A stretch of DNA of 36,396 nucleotides from Prevotellamassilia timonensis (lineage in GTDB: Bacteria > Bacteroidota > Bacteroidia > Bacteroidales > Bacteroidaceae): positions 1 to 36,396 of the forward strand of contig NZ_JADYUH010000019.1 of assembly GCF_021531665.1 (NCBI RefSeq), in the 5' to 3' direction. Position 1 is the first letter of the stretch. Every line of letters starts with the position of its first letter. Positions 9,187-16,849 of this stretch are shown one piece after another. The translations under genes and the position numbers were made by a program. The notes under the pieces are model-generated. The model made no database searches. It saw only the letters and a program-made list of their open reading frames with translations, and was not told the origin of the DNA.

Positions 9187-10095
9187 ATGGAACTTGAGAA
9201 ATTTGCCAAGCAACTGAGGTTGCTCATTGAACTGACACAAAATCGCCGCCTAACCATTGAAGAAGTGAGCCAGCGAATCGGAATGAACCGACGCTCCATC
9301 TATCGCTATTTGGACGCGCTGAAGGCGATGGGCTTCATCATCATCAAAGAAGGAACCCGCTATCACATCGATGCTAAATCACCCTATCTTCGCGAACTCA
9401 CCGACGGGTTGCAATTCAACGAAGCAGAGGCTGTCACCATCAGCCAGGTGCTGAACTCCATCTACAGCAACTCACCACAAATCAGAGACCTCCGAGCAAA
9501 ATTCGCTAACCTCTACGACACCGAAGTCATCGCAAGACACGGCGTGGACAAACTCCTCGCAGGCAGAATCAGCACCATCTACCAAGCCATCCGAGAAGAA
9601 CGCGTCGCCATCCTCAAAGGCTATGCCTCTCACTCCAGCGGAGTAATCTCCGACCGAATTGTCGAACCCTATGTTTTTCTGCACGAAAACAATGAGGTTC
9701 GATGCTACGAACTCTCTTCCGGAGAAAACAAAACCTTCAAACTCAATCGCTGCCAGGAAGTCGCACTGCTTGACCTGCTTTGGGCACACAAAGACAAACA
9801 TCAGCCTTTCTTCACCGACCTCTTCCACTTCAGCGGAGACAAGAAAATGCCCGTCACACTCATCATGGGCACACTTGCCTCAAGCCTGCTCCTCGAAGAA
9901 GCACCTGACGCCGACCGACAAATGACCGTTCTGAAAGACGGAAAAGTCAGACTTGACACGGAAGTTTGCAGTTACAAAGGCATCGGACGCTTCGTCATGG
10001 GACTCATTGACGACATTGAAATCGTCGATTCTCCCGACTTTGTCAAATATCTTCAAGAGAAAGCCGAAGTTTTAACAAAAAAACTTGGCTTGTGA
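9187..10095 (+). CDS. Helix-turn-helix WYL-domain transcriptional regulator
   Basis: 302 residues. The N-terminus is a DeoR/HTH_11-type winged helix: LTIEEVSQRIGMNRRSIYRY at about residues 22-41, then the wing GFIIIKEGTRYHI. A middle linker leads into a WYL-type domain around residues 140-205 (RVAILKGYASHSSGVISDRI, VEPYVFLHENNEVRCYEL). WYL regulators sense small ligands or nucleic acids and are often linked with DNA damage or defence genes, but this one lies among transport and envelope genes, so no target can be named. A C-terminal extension of about 95 residues follows. It is divergent from the flippase-like gene and could control it; that is inference. Confidence 0.85.
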   Translation: MELEKFAKQLRLLIELTQNRRLTIEEVSQRIGMNRRSIYRYLDALKAMGFIIIKEGTRYHIDAKSPYLRELTDGLQFNEAEAVTISQVLNSIYSNSPQIRDLRAKFANLYDTEVIARHGVDKLLAGRISTIYQAIREERVAILKGYASHSSGVISDRIVEPYVFLHENNEVRCYELSSGENKTFKLNRCQEVALLDLLWAHKDKHQPFFTDLFHFSGDKKMPVTLIMGTLASSLLLEEAPDADRQMTVLKDGKVRLDTEVCSYKGIGRFVMGLIDDIEIVDSPDFVKYLQEKAEVLTKKLGL

Positions 10096-10217
10096 CGCAC
10101 TCTGTCACAAACTGACCGTTCTTTTGCAGCAGAAACAAGGGACACACCTGAAAACAAATTGCACTCAGGCTTCCCACACCAAAGATTTGTTGAACATCTT
10201 TCAAACCCTGCTGCATC

Positions 10218-10568
10218 ATGACAAAGAACAATTCACTCACGATTTCTCCCTCCTCAGTTTTTTCTTCTCACGCCCCTCTCTCGGACTGCACCCGACGCAC
10301 CTTCTCTCTTCTGCGCCCCACAGCATGGCTGCAAGAAACACGCGCCGCCGGTGTCTTTGCGTCGATTTGTTCCGAATGGCTCGAACTGAACGTGACGCCG
10401 CGCCAGGCAGCACAACTGATGTGGACCATTCTTGCACTGTTCGTCTGCCTCATCCCCTGCCCGCTTGACGCGGGATGGCGAGTGTGCGCCCTCCTCATTG
10501 CATGCCGTGCCATCAAAAAAAGCGCCATCCTCCGATTGTTGGCGAAAGAAGAGAAAAAGAAGATGTAA
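10218..10568 (+). CDS. Small hypothetical protein with one or two membrane segments
   Basis: 116 residues. A polar, Ser/Thr-rich N-terminus is followed by WLQETRAAGVFASICSEWLE, then TPRQAAQLMWTILALFVCLI and WRVCALLIACRAIKKSAI, the latter two being plausible membrane segments, and a basic lysine-rich tail. I do not recognise the family. It is in the same direction as the WYL gene and 122 bp after it, and ends just before a strong hairpin, which supports a real gene. No clear promoter or ribosome site decides the start. Confidence 0.5.
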   Translation: MTKNNSLTISPSSVFSSHAPLSDCTRRTFSLLRPTAWLQETRAAGVFASICSEWLELNVTPRQAAQLMWTILALFVCLIPCPLDAGWRVCALLIACRAIKKSAILRLLAKEEKKKM

Positions 10569-10582
10569 GGGGTTTCCTATAT

Positions 10583-10620
10583 ATTACGGAATAAGGAGCG
10601 TTCAAAAGAGAAGTGATTAC
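10583..10620. repeat. Relic of one end of the MITE-like element
   Basis: This 38-bp stretch (ATTACGG.ATAAGG.. then CGTTCAAAAGA and AAGTG.TTAC) aligns to the reverse complement of 23167-23203, next to the right terminal repeat of the MITE-like element at 23027-23217, with four or five differences by eye. The terminal GGGGTGTTCTAA part is missing, so it would be a truncated, diverged copy. Confidence 0.5.
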
Positions 10621-10623
10621 TTT

Positions 10624-10682
10624 TTATGACTGTCCGCTAAACTTTTCATTTGCCTCATGAAAAGTTTAGCGGACAGTCATAA
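10624..10682. terminator. Perfect 26-bp hairpin between convergent genes
   Basis: The arm at 10624-10649 (TTATGACTGTCCGCTAAACT and on) is exactly complementary to 10657-10682, with a 7-nt loop TTGCCTC. It lies between the ends of the plus-strand small protein (10568) and the minus-strand transporter (10699), so a bidirectional terminator is the natural reading. A 26-bp perfect stem is longer than most terminators, and a fragment (TTAGCGGACAG) also occurs near 576-586, so a mobile hairpin is possible. Confidence 0.7.
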
Positions 10683-10698
10683 TATTATATTGCGTATC

Positions 10699-12429
10699 TT
10701 ACGCCGCGCCGGAAGCGCAGAGGAAGAGGATGAGCGCCTGCGCCACGAGGATGCGGAGGAACATTGCCAAAGGATAGACTGTGGAGTAGCCGACAGACGC
10801 GGCATCATTGTTGGCAGTCTGGTTGGCATAGCCCAGTGCGGGAGGGTCGGTCGTAGAACCTGCAATGACACCCATGAGGGTGAAGTAGTTCATCTTGAAG
10901 CGCAGACGAGCCACCACGCCCATGATGAGCAGGGGAATAATCGTGATGAGGAAGCCGACCCAAACGTACATCAGACCGTCGCCGTGTGCCACTGTATTCC
11001 AGAAGTTGGCACCCGCCTTGATTCCGACAGACGCAAGGAAGAGAATGAGTCCGATTTCGCGAAGCAAGAGGTTGGCGGAAGTCGTCGTATAGGTGACGAG
11101 ATGGAATTTATAGCCGTAAGCACCGGCAAGGATGGCAATGACAAGCGGACCACCCGCGATGCCAAGTTTCAAAGGAGTTGCCATGCCGGGGAATTGGAAC
11201 GGAATCATACCAAAGACGATGCCGACGAGAATGCCCAAGAAAATCGCACCTACGTTGGGATGGTCGAGGCGTTTGATGGAGTTGCCCAAGACTCTCGCTG
11301 CACGGTTCACACAGTCCTCAGGACCCACAACCATGAGTCGGTCACCAATTTGGATTCTCAAAGAACGGTCTGCGAAAAGGTCCATGCCCTGACGTGTGAT
11401 TCGAGTGACGTTCACGCCGTAGATAGAGCTGAAGTGCATGTTGCCAAAGGTCTTTCCGTTCACCTCGGGTTTGGTGACGAGGATGCGCTTGGAGACGATG
11501 GGAGCCTGTTCAGCTTTCCAATCGACTTCCACTTCTTCACCAATGAAAGCGAGGACTGCCTCAGCGTCGTCTTCAGCGCAGACGGTCATGAGTTCGTCGC
11601 CATAGTGAATTTCAGTGTCCTTGTTCGGCGTGATGATTTCATCACCCTGCTTGAAGTGGGTGCAGACAAAGGTACGTCCGAGGAACTGGCTGAGCTGTCC
11701 GAAGTTCTTTCCTTCAAGCGCATGGTTCTTCACGCGGAGCGTCATGTGGTGAGGCTTGGCGTGAGGATTGTCCTCTTGGCGCATGCGAATCTCTTCTTCT
11801 TCTTTTTCAAGTTTGATGCGGCAGAGATAGCGCACAGCGATGGTCGCACCAATGATGCCGATGACACCGAGAGGATAGGCACAGGCATAGCCGGAAGCGA
11901 TGTTCATGTTGCCCATGTTGATGCCAAGCGTGCCGATGGCTTCCTGTGCCGCACCAAGACCGGGCGTGTTGGTGACGGCACCGCAGAGCACACCGACAGC
12001 CATGGGAAGCGAAGTGGGGTCATTGGTATCAAATACCAAGAAATAGAGCACCAGCATGGTGATGATGTTGAGTGCGACGATGCCCAAGGTGATGAGGTTC
12101 AAGCGCAGGCCTTCCTTCTTGAAAGACTGGAAGAAGCCGGGACCGACTTGAAGACCGATGCAATAGACAAAAAGAATCAGTCCGAAGTCTTGAATGAACG
12201 TGAGGACCTTGGCAGGACAGGCGAAACCGCCATCAGCGTCCGCAATGCCGGCAGCATTGTAGATGTGACCGACCACAATGCCCGCAAAGAGCACGAAAGT
12301 GACTCCTAAAGAAACACTGCCGAATTTAATCTTGCCGAGCCAGACTCCGACAGCAATGACCAACGAGTAGAGCAACACGACGTGCGCCACGGAGTCAGTC
12401 ACGGTGAATAAGTTTTGGAACCATTCCAT
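10699..12429 (-). CDS. AspT/YidE/YbjL-type transporter with two TrkA-C (RCK_C) domains
   Basis: 576 residues with the duplicated layout of the aspartate:alanine exchanger family. An N-terminal membrane half (residues 1-200) contains [40 protein letters not shown] and [13 protein letters not shown]. Two soluble RCK_C domains follow (about 225-375, with [20 protein letters not shown] and [13 protein letters not shown]). A second membrane half repeats the pattern ([20 protein letters not shown]). Characterised members exchange aspartate and alanine or take up dicarboxylates; the substrate here is not known, and many Bacteroidota homologues are annotated only as putative transporters. Length matches the family. 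The start is the ATG at 12429; it lies 134 bp downstream of sulP on the same strand. Confidence 0.88.
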   Translation of the reverse strand: MEWFQNLFTVTDSVAHVVLLYSLVIAVGVWLGKIKFGSVSLGVTFVLFAGIVVGHIYNAAGIADADGGFACPAKVLTFIQDFGLILFVYCIGLQVGPGFFQSFKKEGLRLNLITLGIVALNIITMLVLYFLVFDTNDPTSLPMAVGVLCGAVTNTPGLGAAQEAIGTLGINMGNMNIASGYACAYPLGVIGIIGATIAVRYLCRIKLEKEEEEIRMRQEDNPHAKPHHMTLRVKNHALEGKNFGQLSQFLGRTFVCTHFKQGDEIITPNKDTEIHYGDELMTVCAEDDAEAVLAFIGEEVEVDWKAEQAPIVSKRILVTKPEVNGKTFGNMHFSSIYGVNVTRITRQGMDLFADRSLRIQIGDRLMVVGPEDCVNRAARVLGNSIKRLDHPNVGAIFLGILVGIVFGMIPFQFPGMATPLKLGIAGGPLVIAILAGAYGYKFHLVTYTTTSANLLLREIGLILFLASVGIKAGANFWNTVAHGDGLMYVWVGFLITIIPLLIMGVVARLRFKMNYFTLMGVIAGSTTDPPALGYANQTANNDAASVGYSTVYPLAMFLRILVAQALILFLCASGAA

Positions 12430-12458
12430 CTTTTAATAATGAGATTTGTGAGACAATG

Positions 12459-12483
12459 TCCGACGCTGCAAAGAGCGTTCGGA
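12459..12483 (-). terminator. Possible hairpin after sulP
   Basis: TCCGACGCT pairs with AGCGTTCGGA around GCAAAG with one bulged base, between the sulP stop and the next minus-strand start. There is no T-tract, so termination is uncertain. Confidence 0.3.
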
Positions 12484-12563
12484 ATTAGAATTATTTCAAA
12501 GAAAATATGTTTTTACGTCTTCGAGGTTCGTTGAACCACGGCGCATCGACCGGTTTTCGTTCA

Positions 12564-14252
12564 TCACGGACGCTTCAGGATGGCAGCTGCACGCTCAAGC
12601 GCGACGTTGATGTTCGGGCAAATGTGGTCTTTTCCGAGGAGACGGCAGAAACCGTTGTGTTCCAAGACGGCATAGACGTTGGGGGTGACGCCGGAAAGAA
12701 CGATGTGAGTGCCCTCACGGTGAGAAATTTCGCAAAGATTCTGAAGATTGTGGATGCCTGTGCTGTCAATGAAGGGAACGCGGCGCATACGAATGATGCG
12801 AACCTTCGGATGGTCGTTCATGGCAGCCATTAGTTCTTCAAATTTATTGGCAATGCCGAAGAAGTAGGGACCGTTGATTTCATAAACCTCCACGCCATCG
12901 GGGATGACGAGATGTTCTTCGTGAACCACGGCGTCTGTTTCTTCGTTCGGGTCGATTTCGTCAGCAATGACCTTGATCTGAGTGGTCTCAGCCATGCGGC
13001 GCATGAAGAGGAGGCAGGCAATGAGCAGTCCGACTTCGATGGCGATGGTCAGGTCGAAGATGACGGTCAGCAGGAACGTGATGAAGAGCACGGCGATGTC
13101 ACTCTTGGGGTTCTTCATCAGTTGCAGGAAAGTGCGCCAGCCGCTCATGTTGTAGGAAACAATGACCAGCACGCCGGCAAGGCAAGACATGGGAATGTAG
13201 GCAGCAAGCGGCATGAGCACAAGGAAGATGACGAGCAAGACGAAAGCGTGAACGATGCCGGCGACGGGTGTGCGTCCTCCGTTGTTGATGTTGGTCATCG
13301 TGCGGGCAATGGCACCGGTGCAGGGGATGCCGCCGAAGAGCGGAGTGCAAAGGTTGGCTACGCCTTGTCCGATGAGTTCTTGGTTGGAGTTGTGGTGGTC
13401 GCCACAGACACCGTCTGCCACGGTAGCGGAGAGCAGGCTCTCAATGGCGCCGAGCACGGCAATGACCATGGCTGTCGGGAAGAGACTCTTCACGTTTTCC
13501 CAACTGATGTCGGGCACGGTCAGTGCGGGAATGCCAGCTTTGATTTCGCCGAATTGGTCGTAGATGGTGTCCACATGGAATTTCGTGTAGGAGTTCAAGA
13601 AATAGACAGCAACAGTCATCACGATGATGGCAACGAGCGAGCCGGGAATCTTCTTGGAAATCTTCGGTGTAAGGATGATAATCAAGACACTGAGCACGCC
13701 GACTGCCGTGGTCGCCCAGTCGATGCTGGCAAAGTTTTGCAAATAGACGCCCCACTTGGAAATGAAGTCTCCGGGAAGTCCGCCTTCGATGGTCAGTCCG
13801 AAGAGGTCTTTGATTTGCGTGGTGAAGATGGTGACGGCGATACCGCTCGTGAAGCCCACAACGATGGGATATGGGATGAACTTGATGATGGTTCCCAAAC
13901 GGCACGCACCGAGGAGAATGAGGAAAAGTCCCGCCAGCATGGTTGCAATCATGAGTCCCGAAAGTCCGAGCGCGGGATTGCTGACGATGCCGTAGATGAT
14001 GACAATGAACGCTCCGGTCGGTCCGCCGATTTGCACGCGGCTGCCGCCGAGAGCGGAAACAATAAAACCGCCCACGATGGCGGTCAAGATGCCTTGAGAG
14101 GGCGAAACGCCGGAAGCAATACCAAAAGCGATGGCAAGAGGCAACGCCACGATGCCGACAATCAAACCTGCCATGAGGTCGGCGGCAAACTTCTCTTTGG
14201 AATAGTTGCGCAGTTCACTGACTAAGCGCGGAGTAAAGCCTAATAGATTCAT
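12564..14252 (-). CDS. SulP-family inorganic anion transporter with STAS domain
   Basis: 562 residues. The N-terminal membrane domain shows the SulP hallmarks: DLMAGLIVGIVALPLAIAFG at about residues 25-44, ASGVSPSQGILTAIVGG and GGSRVQIGGPTGAFIVIIYG. Further TM helices run to about 415. A cytoplasmic STAS domain closes the protein (VYEINGPYFFGIANKFEEL and VPFIDSTGIHNL, where the DSTG motif is the STAS signature). Family members carry sulfate, bicarbonate or other anions in symport with Na+ or H+; the substrate cannot be told from sequence here. A 5' leader of about 145 nt follows a good -7 element. Confidence 0.92.
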   Translation of the reverse strand: MNLLGFTPRLVSELRNYSKEKFAADLMAGLIVGIVALPLAIAFGIASGVSPSQGILTAIVGGFIVSALGGSRVQIGGPTGAFIVIIYGIVSNPALGLSGLMIATMLAGLFLILLGACRLGTIIKFIPYPIVVGFTSGIAVTIFTTQIKDLFGLTIEGGLPGDFISKWGVYLQNFASIDWATTAVGVLSVLIIILTPKISKKIPGSLVAIIVMTVAVYFLNSYTKFHVDTIYDQFGEIKAGIPALTVPDISWENVKSLFPTAMVIAVLGAIESLLSATVADGVCGDHHNSNQELIGQGVANLCTPLFGGIPCTGAIARTMTNINNGGRTPVAGIVHAFVLLVIFLVLMPLAAYIPMSCLAGVLVIVSYNMSGWRTFLQLMKNPKSDIAVLFITFLLTVIFDLTIAIEVGLLIACLLFMRRMAETTQIKVIADEIDPNEETDAVVHEEHLVIPDGVEVYEINGPYFFGIANKFEELMAAMNDHPKVRIIRMRRVPFIDSTGIHNLQNLCEISHREGTHIVLSGVTPNVYAVLEHNGFCRLLGKDHICPNINVALERAAAILKRP

Positions 14253-14408
14253 TTGCGTCTGAAGAATATGGTGTTCTCATCAAAATTATTTCTCGCCGGA
14301 TGGAATCAGGTTCACGCGAAAGAGGGATTCTCTCGCCCAAGGGAGGAGTGGACCCCCTCAAAAGAGGAAGGCTTTTCGCAAAACTTGTCCTAATTCTCTG
14401 CAAAGGTA
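14253..14408 (-). promoter_or_regulatory. sulP promoter and leader
   Basis: On the minus strand TACCTTTG (14401-14408) is an exact Bacteroidota -7 element; a TTTG lies 23 bp upstream (14432-14435), slightly further than the usual 19-21 bp. Transcription from here would give a leader of about 140 nt with purine/pyrimidine-rich blocks (GGGGGTCCACTCCTCCC). I do not recognise a riboswitch class in it. Confidence 0.5.
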
Positions 14409-14548
14409 GGTATTATTTATTGAAAATTATGCAAAAAACCGAGACTAATAGTCTGCAAAAAGAGAAGCCAAAGCAGCACATAGGGGCTTTTTGAACGCGG
14501 AAACGGCAGAAAAGCAACGATTTTCTTTCCTCCGCGCAGGCTTTGCCG

Positions 14549-14556
14549 TAACTTTG
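14549..14556 (+). promoter_or_regulatory. -7 element TAACTTTG of prmA
   Basis: TAACTTTG is an exact TAnnTTTG match and ends only 5 bp before the prmA ATG at 14562. The transcript would start at or within a base or two of the start codon, implying a leaderless or near-leaderless mRNA. No -33 TTTG is seen at the usual distance. Confidence 0.45.
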
Positions 14557-14561
14557 CCCAC

Positions 14562-15485
14562 ATGGAATATTTAGAATTCACGTTTTTGACAAAGCCCTGC
14601 AACGAAGCCATTGACGATGTCTTGAGTGCCGTCTTGGCAGAAGTGGGCTTTGACAGTTTTGTTCACACCGAAGACTTGGAACGCACCGCCGTCAAGCACT
14701 CCGCCAATCCCGAGGACCCGGAATGGGAGAAGGTGAACAAGGAAGCAAGCGAGTTTAAATGCTACATTCCGAAGGCGGCTTACGACCCCGAAGCGCTCCG
14801 CTCCGCACTCGCCGACTTTCCGCTGCCCGATGTCGAAATCAACTTCACGATGGCGGAAGCCGAGAACAAGGATTGGAACGAGGAATGGGAAAAGAACTAC
14901 TTTCAACCGCTCGTTGTTGATGGCAGGTGCGTCATCTCGGGAACCTTCCACAAAGACGTGCCCGAGGCGGACTACAAGATTCTCATCAACCCGCAGATGT
15001 CATTCGGCACGGGTCACCATGCGACCACCTCGCAGATGATTTCGCGCCTGCTGAACGACGAAATCAAAGGGTTGGAGGTGCTGGACATGGGCTGCGGCAC
15101 AGGCATCCTCGCCATCCTCGCCCGAATGCGCGGCGCCAAGCATTGCACCGCCATCGATGTGGATGAATGGTGCTTGAAGAATTCCTTGGACAATGTCGCG
15201 CTGAACGGACTCGACGGGATTGACGTCAAACTTGGCGACGCTTCCCTGCTCCCCGATGAAGGACCTTTCGACCTTGTCATTGCCAACATCAACCTTGGAA
15301 TTCTCCTCCGTGACCTCCCCGCCTACGTGGAAAGGATGAAACCGCACGCTTATATATATATGAGTGGTTTCTACACCACCGACGTTCCGCAACTTGAATC
15401 CCGCGCTCGCGAAGTCGGACTGACGCTCGTGGATGTTCGTGAACTTGACGGCTGGGCTTGCATGAAATTGCAAAAAGAAGCGTGA
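14562..15485 (+). CDS. prmA: Ribosomal protein L11 methyltransferase
   Basis: 307 residues. PrmA trimethylates ribosomal protein L11 using S-adenosylmethionine. The N-terminal substrate-recognition domain runs to about residue 110. The linker KDWNEEWEKNYFQPLVVDGR and the motif NPQMSFGTGHHATT are diagnostic for PrmA, as is the SAM-binding motif I VLDMGCGTGILAI at about 172-184. Motif IV appears as LVIANINLGILL, matching the family NI(L/N) signature. Length matches the usual 290-310. It precedes the arginine block by 156 bp but has its own -7 element, and a palindrome follows its stop. Confidence 0.95.
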   Translation: MEYLEFTFLTKPCNEAIDDVLSAVLAEVGFDSFVHTEDLERTAVKHSANPEDPEWEKVNKEASEFKCYIPKAAYDPEALRSALADFPLPDVEINFTMAEAENKDWNEEWEKNYFQPLVVDGRCVISGTFHKDVPEADYKILINPQMSFGTGHHATTSQMISRLLNDEIKGLEVLDMGCGTGILAILARMRGAKHCTAIDVDEWCLKNSLDNVALNGLDGIDVKLGDASLLPDEGPFDLVIANINLGILLRDLPAYVERMKPHAYIYMSGFYTTDVPQLESRAREVGLTLVDVRELDGWACMKLQKEA

Positions 15486-15525
15486 AGGAAAAGCCTGCCC
15501 TTGGCAGCAAAGAATGAATAAAAAC

Positions 15526-15545
15526 GCGCATATATGCGCTTCTTT
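15526..15545 (+). terminator. Weak palindrome after prmA
   Basis: GCGCATATATGCGC (15526-15539) is a perfect palindrome followed by TTCTTT. It lies 40 bp after the prmA stop and upstream of the arginine promoter. The stem has no separate loop, so termination is only possible. Confidence 0.3.
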
Positions 15546-15577
15546 CCGTATATTTCTCAATAAAAGCGGAAGAAAGA

Positions 15578-15618
15578 TGAATAAATATGCAATTTTATAC
15601 ATTTATTCATTATCTTTG
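15578..15618 (+). promoter_or_regulatory. argR promoter with two ARG-box-like sites
   Basis: Two 14-bp half-palindromic sites resemble the ArgR operator core TGAAT-N4-ATTCA: TGAATAAATATGCA at 15578-15591 and TATACATTTATTCA at 15596-15609. They are separated by 4 bp and arranged as mirror images, so the pair is itself a rough palindrome. TATCTTTG at 15611-15618 is an exact -7 element directly next to them. ArgR bound here would cover the -10 to -40 region and block transcription, giving arginine-dependent autoregulation of argR and probably the downstream arg genes. Centre-to-centre spacing is 18 bp, versus about 21 bp in E. coli operators. Confidence 0.65.
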
Positions 15619-15641
15619 CCACCTGAACAAAGAAACGAACA

Positions 15642-16127
15642 ATGAACAGCCGAGAAAAGCGTTTAGAAGTGCTTCGCGTCATCCTTTCCAGTCAAGGCAT
15701 CGGAAGACAAGATTACATCCTTGAAGAGTTGGCGCGCAATGGTTTGAAAGTCACTCAAGCCACGCTCTCACGAGATTTGAACAAGTTGAGAGCCATCAAA
15801 ATCCTCAAGCCGGATGGCTATCGTTACGTGCTCCCCGAAACGCCGAACTATCATCGCACCGTCAGCGTAGAGACCGTGCCACAGTATCTTCGCAACACGG
15901 GATTTCAGTCCATCGTGTTCTCGGGCAACCTTGCCGTCATACACACCCGCCCGGGCTATGCCGGAGGTCTTGCATCGGACATCGACAACCATAAACTTCC
16001 CTCCGTGGCAGGAACCATTGCCGGCGATGACACGATTCTCATCATCCTGGCTGAAAACGTGACACGCGAGGAATTCACAGACGACATGGCAACAGTCATT
16101 CCCGCCATCAAAAGCGTAGCACTCTGA
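15642..16127 (+). CDS. argR: Arginine repressor
   Basis: 161 residues, the usual ArgR length. The N-terminal winged helix contains [20 protein letters not shown], with the SR(D) recognition motif at about residues 45-48. The C-terminal hexamerisation and arginine-binding domain holds [15 protein letters not shown] at about 124-138, where GTIxGDDT is the family signature and the two aspartates contact arginine. It is the first gene of the arginine block and lies right behind two ARG-box-like sites, fitting autoregulation. The start is the ATG at 15642, 23 bp after the -7 element. Confidence 0.95.
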   Translation: MNSREKRLEVLRVILSSQGIGRQDYILEELARNGLKVTQATLSRDLNKLRAIKILKPDGYRYVLPETPNYHRTVSVETVPQYLRNTGFQSIVFSGNLAVIHTRPGYAGGLASDIDNHKLPSVAGTIAGDDTILIILAENVTREEFTDDMATVIPAIKSVAL

Positions 16128-16177
16128 GAGAAGAAAACAAAATACACACATATATAATTATATACAACTAAACTATC

Positions 16178-16807
16178 ATGGAAGAATATAACGACGGAAT
16201 CAGCGTCATCGTTGCAGACCCCTCCCACGAGAAGTACGTGGACACCATACTTCACACCATCACCGAGGCTGCCAAGGTTCGAGGCAGCGGCATCGCCAGC
16301 CGAACCCACGAATATCTTGCCACAAAGATGAAGGAGCGCAAAGCCATCATCGCTCTCTACGGCGAGGAGTTCGCAGGCTTCTGCTACATTGAGAGCTGGG
16401 AGAACAAGCACTACGTCGCCAACTCCGGCCTCATCGTCGTGCCCAAGTTCCGCGGTCATCACCTTGCCACCCGCATCAAGCGACTGGCGTTCTCGCTGAG
16501 TCGTGTGCGCTGGCCGAAAGCCAAAATCTTCGGTCTGACCAGCAGCGGAGCGGTGATGAGAATCAACACCTCGCTGGGTTACGTCCCCGTGCCTTTCTCC
16601 GAGTTGACGCAGGATGACGAATATTGGAAAGGATGCGGCACGCCGGAACATCCCTGCTGCATCAACTGCGACGTGCTCGCCCGCACCGGGAGAAAATATT
16701 GCGTCTGCACCGGCATGCTCTTTGACCCGGAGCGTCATCCCGACACCCCGCTGCCCGCCGAAATCCCGCAAGACGTACTGGATTTCATCAAAACACAGCC
16801 CGAATGA
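16178..16807 (+). CDS. GNAT-family N-acyltransferase of the arginine operon
   Basis: 209 residues with a GNAT fold: SGLIVVPKFRGHHLATRIKR at about residues 85-104 gives the acyl-CoA pyrophosphate-binding R-G-x-x-A-T turn. A long C-terminal extension has a cysteine cluster (GCGTPEHPCCINCDVLA, then YCVCTG), which could bind a metal. The position between argR and argG suggests it acylates glutamate at the first step of arginine synthesis. Bacteroides makes arginine through N-succinylated intermediates (known from its N-succinylornithine carbamoyltransferase), so this enzyme may be the succinyl- or acetylglutamate synthase. The fold is seen, the pathway is known, and the specific activity is inferred. 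It has no similarity by eye to classical ArgA or ArgJ. Confidence 0.8.
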   Translation: MEEYNDGISVIVADPSHEKYVDTILHTITEAAKVRGSGIASRTHEYLATKMKERKAIIALYGEEFAGFCYIESWENKHYVANSGLIVVPKFRGHHLATRIKRLAFSLSRVRWPKAKIFGLTSSGAVMRINTSLGYVPVPFSELTQDDEYWKGCGTPEHPCCINCDVLARTGRKYCVCTGMLFDPERHPDTPLPAEIPQDVLDFIKTQPE

Positions 16808-16849
16808 GACAAACTAAACTATAATCTCCTAAAAACCTTCCTCCCGATT

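Noticed and set aside
10657-12309. 550-codon open frame on the plus strand opposite the AspT-type transporter
   Set aside because: Antisense shadow of a transporter with clear family motifs; composition is rich in D, E and H as expected from reversed hydrophobic codons.
12912-14225. 437-codon open frame opposite sulP
   Set aside because: Same reason: antisense of the SulP coding region, no recognisable domain.
14253-14400. Riboswitch in the sulP leader
   Set aside because: The leader is long enough, but I could not match it to any conserved aptamer core.
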